Part shown: positions 40,201 through 49,200 of the stretch, one piece after another | Numbering within the stretch: position 1 is the first letter of the stretch | Layout of the letters: every line of letters begins with the position of its first letter | Source of the DNA: Zerene cesonia | Taxonomy: Eukaryota > Arthropoda > Insecta > Lepidoptera > Pieridae | DNA: 64,000 nucleotides | NCBI RefSeq assembly: GCF_012273895.1 | Contig: NC_052112.1 | Coordinates: 4,402,001 to 4,466,000, forward strand | Direction: 5' to 3' | Made by a program: the position numbers and the translations under genes | Notes under the pieces: model-generated | Databases searched by the model: none | The model's input: only the letters and a program-made list of their open reading frames with translations | Told to the model about the DNA's origin: nothing

Positions 40201-43200
40201 AGCGTGCAGGAAATAAATTGATTTTTCAATTTATCTGCGCATGTGGATAACATCACCACTGTTTAAACGGTGAAGGAAAACATCGTGAGGAAACCGGCAT
40301 GTCCAAGAATTAAAAGTTCGACGACATGTGACATCTGCCAACCCGCACTTGGCCAGCGTGGTGGATTATGGCCTGAACCCTCATAGGAGGCCTGTGTCCT
40401 GAACCCTTATGTCATTATTTTCTAATTGTTTGTAAATTTAAGTTAGTTTTCGTAAACATATATTAGATAATATATATTTGATAATGAAAGGTTTATAAGG
40501 TATTTTTAAATGTTCCTTAGTGAAATGAACTCGCTCAGGAATTTACGATTTAATGCATAAATAAACAAAGTTAATGGATAATGAGGAAGGCTCTATTCAG
40601 ATGCATTCAAAGGATCCGTCATCATTAGCGTAGGGCTCGAGGCGTTGGGTTTCATTAAAACACCAATGTTTCAAATGACAAAATACCCCAGAAGAATGGA
40701 GCAGGGTGTGCAAATTGACGCACCTTGTGTACTTTCTTCGCATCCAGTTTTCATACCTATCACATTCATTTTTCATCATATTTATCTAAATATAAATTGG
40801 TATTTATATAAATTTCTTTACTCACTGATGATATTCTATTTTTACCTGCTAATTTTGGTTCTTCCACCAAACCATACACAATCATAATTCAACATTATCA
40901 TGGGCAAAACAATGATGTGATAATATTCTCTCGTGCATTACCTTAACATTTCTCTTCCTTATGAATATGACTTGGACGTTCTTTTATGGCGAACAACTAG
41001 ATACACACACGTGACATAGTTTTCTTTCATTTCGATATAATACGAGCGTTTTTGCCTCACGAGATGTAGCGAGTAATGTACTCGTACACAGGTCACATAG
41101 GGAGAAAATGAAAATACTTTGTATGTAAGATGCAACTAGATGTAAATTATAAGCCATATTATTTCTACCTTAATAATATAAAAAGTAGACATAACTATGT
41201 TGATATTTTTCACTGTTTCATATTATTTATCTTCAGGTTTAATTGACTGTCTGTCGATTGCATTATTATTTTACTCCTACAGTAATATTATATAGAGAAA
41301 GAATTCGTATTTTTGTATGTTTGTTTGTGATGGATAACCCAAAAAATACTGGACCAATTCTAAAAATTCTTTCACCATTAGAAAGCTGCAACTTCATTGA
41401 ATGACATAAGCTATATATGTACTACGGGCGAAGCCGGGGTGAACAGCTAGGAGCTAATAAAGAGTTATTTTCTAACAATCTTTACTTTGCATTATTATTT
41501 ACATTTTTTTTAATCTTTAAAGACAATTTCATATTATGGTAACCCATAAATGAGGTCCTTTATAATTATTGATTTATAACGTAATATTTTATCGGCAAAG
41601 TACAATGACCTCTTTTCAGTGTTTATAGATATAAAGGCTTCTTTGATCTTCAATGAACATCATAACAAATGATTAATGAGTATACTGAATAACTCTTCCT
41701 ATATTTACATTTTCTTTAAGGGTCTACTACAAAAAGCTTATTATGTGTGTCAAAGTATAGTAAAAAAACAGTTTTTTATTAAAAAAGAAATATTCCATTC
41801 GGTGAATTGTTTGTGTCGCATAACGACAAAAATAAAACAATCACTCTATCATCAGATACTTAAAGTAGGTCACAACATGTTGCGCTTCCAGAGTCTACCC
41901 CTCATATAAATAGTCTTTGTTCCATCGCCCCAAGCTCTAAAGCCTGAACGGTCCTCTTTTATGTCGGCAACATAACATGCTCTTATACGACATCGTACGT
42001 ACTTTGATAATAGTCAATAAAGTGCACGCAATTTCTGCCAGTGTTGTTAACTTATGAGTTGTTTCTCTATGGGTACATTTTTTTAGTTATATTACACTAT
42101 ATTTTGGGCCTATACATGTGTAGGGGGCCCTCATGAACTGACTCACAAAGGTACTAAACATAAGAAGCCCATAGGTTAGAAAAAATCCATGGAAACAACA
42201 ACACGACTTTCTGTACGTAATTTTCGCTTTAGACTTGCTTTTACCAAATACATGCATTAGTCATCAACACAGCCCTTGTTTCCTAAAATCGCTATTTAGG
42301 GTGCACACAGTCAAGATTACAGATAAGAAGTGTCAATGTTTAAATTAGAAAAAGCTTGTCATCACAAAACACAATTAGGTAACTTGTGATTTATTACTGG
42401 ATGGTTTATATGTACGTTATTTCCAAAGAATCTTTACTGAACTGTACACGACTAAATTGGCACTCTCTGATATCCCGAGCAGTGATCGAGCATCACACAA
42501 TATGAATAAAAGTGAACGCAGTTGTTTGTGTGCACTCTGACTCATCTACTGGGGTTCGCCTCCCCCGTTGTTCTTTTGTTAATCGTTTGTAGCTATACTT
42601 CTAACTATGAAGTGCACAAAATATTGAAAAATAATACTTGCTATGAATGATTTTTATATCACGTTGGGCCTAGGAAGTTTACTCAAAAAAAAAAAACATT
42701 ACACTGTTATTAATTTAAATGATTTAATATACTATTTCAAACCAGGAATAACAAAATTGATGTTTTTAGACGCGGTGGAGCTCGTAATAGAAATATGGAA
42801 GGAGGAAGCGGAGTAGTATATCGTGTGGTGGGAAGAACTCGAAGTAAAGCCGATTGTGGACAGCAGACTGAAAGGCAGCCGCCAGCACCTCGCCAGGATA
42901 CAACGTGGAAGAAGTATACCGATTCACCAGGAGTTGGAGCACCACCTTTGGTAATTTATATTAATTTGCATAATCGATAAAGTGCACTGGCAAGATATTC
43001 ATTATTCATCGCAATTTCAATATAGAAATTTGCACAATATAATTGAGTGTAAACGGTACAACTCCTCATTTAGGTAAATTTGTTTTTTTTTTGACAAACT
43101 ATATACAAAAATCGCTGTGCAAACCCTTTCGCAAACCACAGATACTTGGCCGCATAAGTCACCACAATTAAGGTGGTGATCACTTACTTTCAGTTCTTTT

Positions 43201-46200
43201 GTTAGCTTTATTATAAAGAAAAACTCATGTCGTACAGTATTCTAGTTAGGAATAATAATAATTAGTCTCTATAACTTATTTCCAGAACCAGCCGCCAGCG
43301 CCGCCGAGTCCCTCGCACAGCCGCAAGAGCGAGAGGCGCGCGGGCCACCACTCGCCGCAGCACAAGCGCGAGAAGCTGACGGCCGCCCAACAACTTGGCA
43401 TCGCGCCACACCCTCAGGTGACCTACCTTATTGTACCGATTTTCAAGTACTCCACAGTCCGGTGTGCCAAAAAAGGTTCTGTTCGCAGCTAGTTCTTGTC
43501 CCGCAATAACAGCTCTTGGCATACTGCCATTCAAACAGTGTAGTGCCTGGTTATAATTATTTCGAGTAAATCAAGTTGCTTTGTTTTCAGTACCCCTCTG
43601 CCAATGCGCCTAATCAACATGGACCAAGGGGCGGCGGTGCACAGGTGAACTTATTCAATATCTCATTACAGCTTATTTCGCGTAATGTATAATTAATTTA
43701 TTATCCTTTAAAGATACATCTATTGAATCCTAACCTATCCTATCCTAATTCAATATAAACGTTTCGTTTTAGTTAGTTAATTAGGTTTTTGGTCTATATT
43801 TCAATTACATTATGTTTTACGCTTCTCGTTACTTATAAATATTATTAATATTATTTTAAAGTTTCCCAACCATTGTCAGGTGCCTCGTCTAATTTGTACT
43901 GCGAATTGAAAAAATGCTTCTGACTTGAACTATATAACAACATGTTTCTTCGCCCATATTCCAGCTCCAGTCACCAAGCGGGGGATCCCGCCCGTCCAGC
44001 GTGTCGAGCGGCAACGGCAGCAACTCGTCGGGTAAAGCGAAGGCGCCACAAAACTTCGGCTACGTCAAGAGACAGAACGGCGCGCAGCAGCCGCCGCCTC
44101 TGCCGGCAAATGGACCACCACAGCATCCACATGGTATGCTATTTTGGAATACTTTTCATTTGTAGTACTAACAATTTGTATATACTGTATTCATAACAAA
44201 TATGGGTGGGTGGTGGTAAGAATTCATGTTTGTTTATTTATGTACGTTTAATAACATTTAAAAAATAATACAATTGATTTTAAATGCACCACAAATAATT
44301 TATTTTTCAATGCTATGCTGTCATTTAAGTTATGTCTAATTGTCTGTTACAGGTGGAAGAACTGCACAAGTTTCGGCTGTGCCACGGACAAAAGTTAAGG
44401 TCTCTGGAGGAACACAGACTTGTACACAAGATTTGCAAATTCATAGTAAGTTTACGTAACAACCAAAAAACAAATAAAAATATTATAGATTTGTACTTGC
44501 TACTCCATAATTATTTTTACTTACGTGAACATTTCGTATTCGAGAAATTATTTCGTTAGAGAATCTTATTTCTATTGACTTAAATTTAATGTCAATTAAA
44601 AAGAACGGTATATATATGTAGTAGGTATTTCTATTTCGAATATCCAATTTTGTGCAGTACATTTTTATTTCTTGACGTGAAAATAAAAATGGGGCCATAA
44701 TATAGTATTAAGAATTATTTACATTGTTGATAACTTTGCTGGCAAAATAATTTAGGATTAGTAAAAGATGAAACGATTATTACTTTACTATGTTATGTTC
44801 CTTATTGCCACCGTTTAAAAATTGCGGAAGGAAACGACTTTTAGAGCTTTTGATTACTTATTTGTATTTTTAACTAATCATTAGTAATATTCTATTTTTA
44901 TAATTTATTTTATAAGAAGAAAACATTTTTATTCTTTCACGTATGTTTGTAACTATACTTTCCCAAAAAACTTCTAGATATAGAACCGTTTAGTGGACAG
45001 GTCACTTAACTCATAATTTTCAACTTTTTTCAAAAATTATTATGTTACTTCATGATAATTTTCACAGAGAACGGCATAGGTCCGAAGTCGTACTCGCTGC
45101 AAGGCAGCACGGCGGCGCAGCTGTCGGCGTCGGTGCGCGAGCGGCTGCTCGGCTCGCAGTCGCTGCCCAAGCCCGGGACACACGAGTTCGCGGCCTTGTT
45201 CCACCATCATAGGTACTTACGCCTCTATACTTTTAGGCTATCGACGATGTACCATTCGTAGACTCGGGGACAGTGTCGGCAAGAGCAGAGACGGGAACAC
45301 AATACCTTTATTGTTTAACTATTTAGTTTAATCCTAGTTGATTAATAATTCACTTCAACGTTTATTGTGTGTTTTATTTGTTTATTTGTTGATTTATTTG
45401 ATGCTGTTGTCTCAAATGTCAGATTTATTAGTTTTATTTTAACTATATCAGGCTTGGCTGTCAAAACAATCCAGTATGAATATTTTTGTTCATTTTTGCA
45501 AAGACTTGATTTAATACACTGTCACATACTTTACATATATTTTTTATTATAAACAAACATATTAAAACATATTATAATTAAGTTTTAATACTCATAATAA
45601 ACTTTTCTAAAAATTCTTGATTTTGTTACGTTAATTAAAGTATTAAAGTATATGATTATTACCACACAGTATGAAACAATTGTGTTGACATTTTCAATTA
45701 ATCTGTGATCTCTACATTAGTCATTAATTACGTTGGTTTCGCCGCTAGTGAGAAATGATATAATACTATTGTTTTGAACTTGACCAATGAGATATGTGAA
45801 CAAAATTCTTTAGTAAATGATGTGCTCAGTGTTGTGTTTGGTGCTGTATTTATTTTTGCCTTGACTTGTACGTTATCAAGTTTTGAAATATATATGAACA
45901 AAGTCATGTGGCGCTTTACTGCAAGGTATTTAACGCTTTTCTTTGGGTTGGTTTATTTAATGATGAAAATATGTAACCAAAAGCTAACAAAGATACTTAT
46001 TGTTGAATGAAAGCATCTTGCATTCGTAAATATCAATTTTAACGGTTATGTGGATTGATGGAGATATTAACACTTCTTATCAATTCTTTTTATTTACATA
46101 ATATTTCGAGATAACCAAAGCATGGGAAACTGAAATCAATCTTGATTTGAATTTTGTCGTGTGTACACCTCTTGAGCATTGTTGTTAATTTTAGAATAAC

Positions 46201-49200
46201 ACCTCGAGGTGGAATGAAGATCAGCGATGGAAGTCTATCTGATACTCAAACTTACTCTGAAGTGAAATCAGATTATGGAATTCCTTATGCGCCATGGCTG
46301 AGACACAGGTAAGCGAATGCTGTAAACGTGATTGGCTTGTGCTAATGACCTAACTGTTACCAATCCATTGTAAAATGTACAAATATACTAGCATCTCCAA
46401 TCATGCCTCACCATGATCGCTGTGTGCATTCGTCCTCCAGCTGATGCCACTGGACGGGAATGTGCCCCACTACCTCACGCTTGCGCTCCCCTTTCCGAGG
46501 CCGGTCCCGAAGGACGCTGTACGTGGCCCGCATGAACCCTTATTTCTTTTCCACATTTCCAGCAACACATATTCGGCAAGCGGGCGACTTTCGGAAGGCG
46601 AGTCCATGGAGTCTCTGACGTCACTGCACTCGGCGCAGACCCACAACCACACATCATCACCTAACTCACACCACCGCAGCTCACTCACACACAATAAGCT
46701 CATCATGCATCGAGACGCTCAGACGTCCCGCCTTAACAGAAGCAACAGCATTAGGTAGGTTCTTGAAGAAATTTATACGTTTTCTCTTTTCAGGTCTGTG
46801 TAGTTTATACCTGTCACAAGTTAAATTCCAATCTATACTTCCTTTCGCTTTGGCTCGTGTCCCCATTTTTCATTCATTAAATCATTATATTGTGTATGTC
46901 CCACTTTTGATGTCATGTTTTTATAATGTGATCTTATAGCATAGTATAGTTTTTATAATATTTATTTGGTTAACTTTTAGCTACCTCAGAGATAGGACAT
47001 TCCCAAGGTATGCCACGAAGGTTTGAAGTATAATTATGTTTTGCTCGAGGTGGCACGCTTTCACGACTACCATAATTATGCATGGAAGCGTATGGCACGG
47101 CTTGTAATTATTTAAACATATCGCTAATTTAATATTTTTTGCAATTATTATTATTGCATATTTAGTATTACATCATTTTCGAAATCACAGTTGTTAAGTG
47201 TTCATTAATTGATGTAAACAAATTAAGTTTATAAGCTATTAATATACTTTTAGCGGTTATTAGTTTTTATATATATTGCGGATATAAGATCATCGACCGT
47301 GTGATTTTTTTACGATTTCACTTTCAACGACCTTCGCTAACGTATTAGGTTTTATTTGTACATGCAATCCATCTAATATATGTAAATGCAATAATTCATA
47401 TATATAAATATACCATTTATTAAAATAAAATGTTACGTTGCGTTAGTTTAATTTAGGCATTTAGATTTGTACGATAGAAAACGTGTTTATATCGGTTGAC
47501 AACGCAAAGCTTACAAAATTGTTATTATTTTTAGATAACTCGTATATATATTTGGGTCAAATTATAATCATTAAGAAATTAGCTTTTGAAGAATCATGGA
47601 TTCTTAAATCTGCTACTTTTATCTGTGTATATAAGATTATTTAATTTGAAATTTATGTTAAATTTAAGCGAGCTTTAATATGTTATTCTTAAGTTGCAAG
47701 TGAGCATAAGATCCATCAATTTGTTGCATAATATTTGGCAAAAGATGCAATTTTGTTAAAGAGTCATCGATGTGTTACTTTGTATCAGTTAAGTATATTT
47801 CAAATAAAACATTTGGTATATAACAATGTATGTATAACTATTGAAATTCTAGCTAGGCTTCGCCCGTTGTAATCAGGATAAAAATGCCTGTGTCATTGTG
47901 TCTTTAATAGTGTAGTTTTTTGTTAGTGATAGAATATTAACGATTAGATCAGTACTTCCGAAAATTACCTCTTACAAATATACAAAGAAGAAAACCTCTT
48001 TATAAGATTAGTATACATATTTTTTATGTCGATGATTAGTTTGGTGAGTTATTAAAATACGTTATTTATCAAAAAGTTTGAACAATAGCTGGCAACAATG
48101 TAACACATTTCGACTCGATAGCTAAACTAGAAATGCTTTTAGAGACAGACCACATACAGAAATCTCTTTTCAGGTCGACCAAGTCAGAAAAATTATACCC
48201 TTCAATGCTACAACGGTCTTCTGAGAGTGATTATGAGCCATATTACTGTTTGCCCGTTCAATATGGACCAGGAGGACAAGGTTTGTCAATATTTATGTCT
48301 TTGTAAAAAACAAAAACACAAAAATGAAGCACTCTTCTAAACCACATTCTCAAAAATTACCTGTAGTTTGTTTATTTATCTTCATATACTTATAGATAAG
48401 TTTATATTCCTTCGCTGTCTACTTAAATATATATGTGGGTTATCCGTCTAAAAATCATAAAAAAAAAACTAGCTGATAACAGCAAAATCTAAATAGTAAC
48501 ATGTATTAATGAAGAGAGTGTAGGTGTAATGTAATGGATTGTGATGTCAAGTTTAATTTAAATCAGTTTATTGTCAAATATTTTTATCGTTTTTCTTCGA
48601 GCATGAAACGATACATTATTTGATTACATTGTTTATGTAGGTCTAAACTACGGGGTATCAGAACCGCCATCCCCCTCCCCCCGCTCGGCGCTAAGCCCCA
48701 CGCACCAGCCCGCCGCTGTCATACACACGCCCAGACACTCACACCACTATCCTAAGAAAAATGATGAAGGTGAGTTTCGTTTCTGCTATGTGATGTATTT
48801 TTTTATACAATACATAATATATGTGTCCTGCATTCACCCAATATGCCATCCATTTAATAGCTTCAATTTGAATTACATACTGTTGAATGAAATGTATTCT
48901 ATTTAAAATTTCTCACCTGCACCTGCATATTTTTACTAAATTTGTTCATTTAAATTTGTCTATATATTAGCAAAGAATACAGACGACATTTTTGTAAAGC
49001 TTGCTTTAAATTACAGGAAATTACACCATTATAATTAAAAGTGTGATAATAAATTAAAGAATTATTTATACAAAAATTTATTTTAATTTATAATACTTAA
49101 ATACATAAAAATATAATAGTATATTTTGTATGTTATGAGAACCAAGAGACTAACTCCCAACATGAATATATTACACGTACAAAACGTATAAAATACATAT

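Larger units (their letters stand above)
36581..42769. other. sick: Intron with internal promoter candidate and repeats
   Basis: The intron contains GC-rich blocks at 37020-37150 and 37440-37680, a 5'UTR-like stretch ending in an ATG and donor at 38029, a Helitron-like copy at 39037, a twin-primed SINE at 40061 and another Helitron-like copy at 41280. The short open frames at 39129, 40645 and 41676 overlap repeats or random sequence and are not called. Confidence 0.6.
46755..48173. other. sick: Intron containing a candidate microexon
   Basis: Apart from the candidate microexon at 46981 and a TGCATG element at 47079, it holds a Helitron-like remnant near 47853 (CTAGGCTTCGCCCG) and AT-rich sequence. 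Confidence 0.65.

Noticed and set aside
46441..46562. GC-rich open extension upstream of the exon at 46563, with a possible acceptor at 46440
   Set aside because: Joining 46308 to 46441 gives a Ser codon followed by TGA, so the extension cannot be translated in frame. The acceptor at 46562 fits the family sequence.
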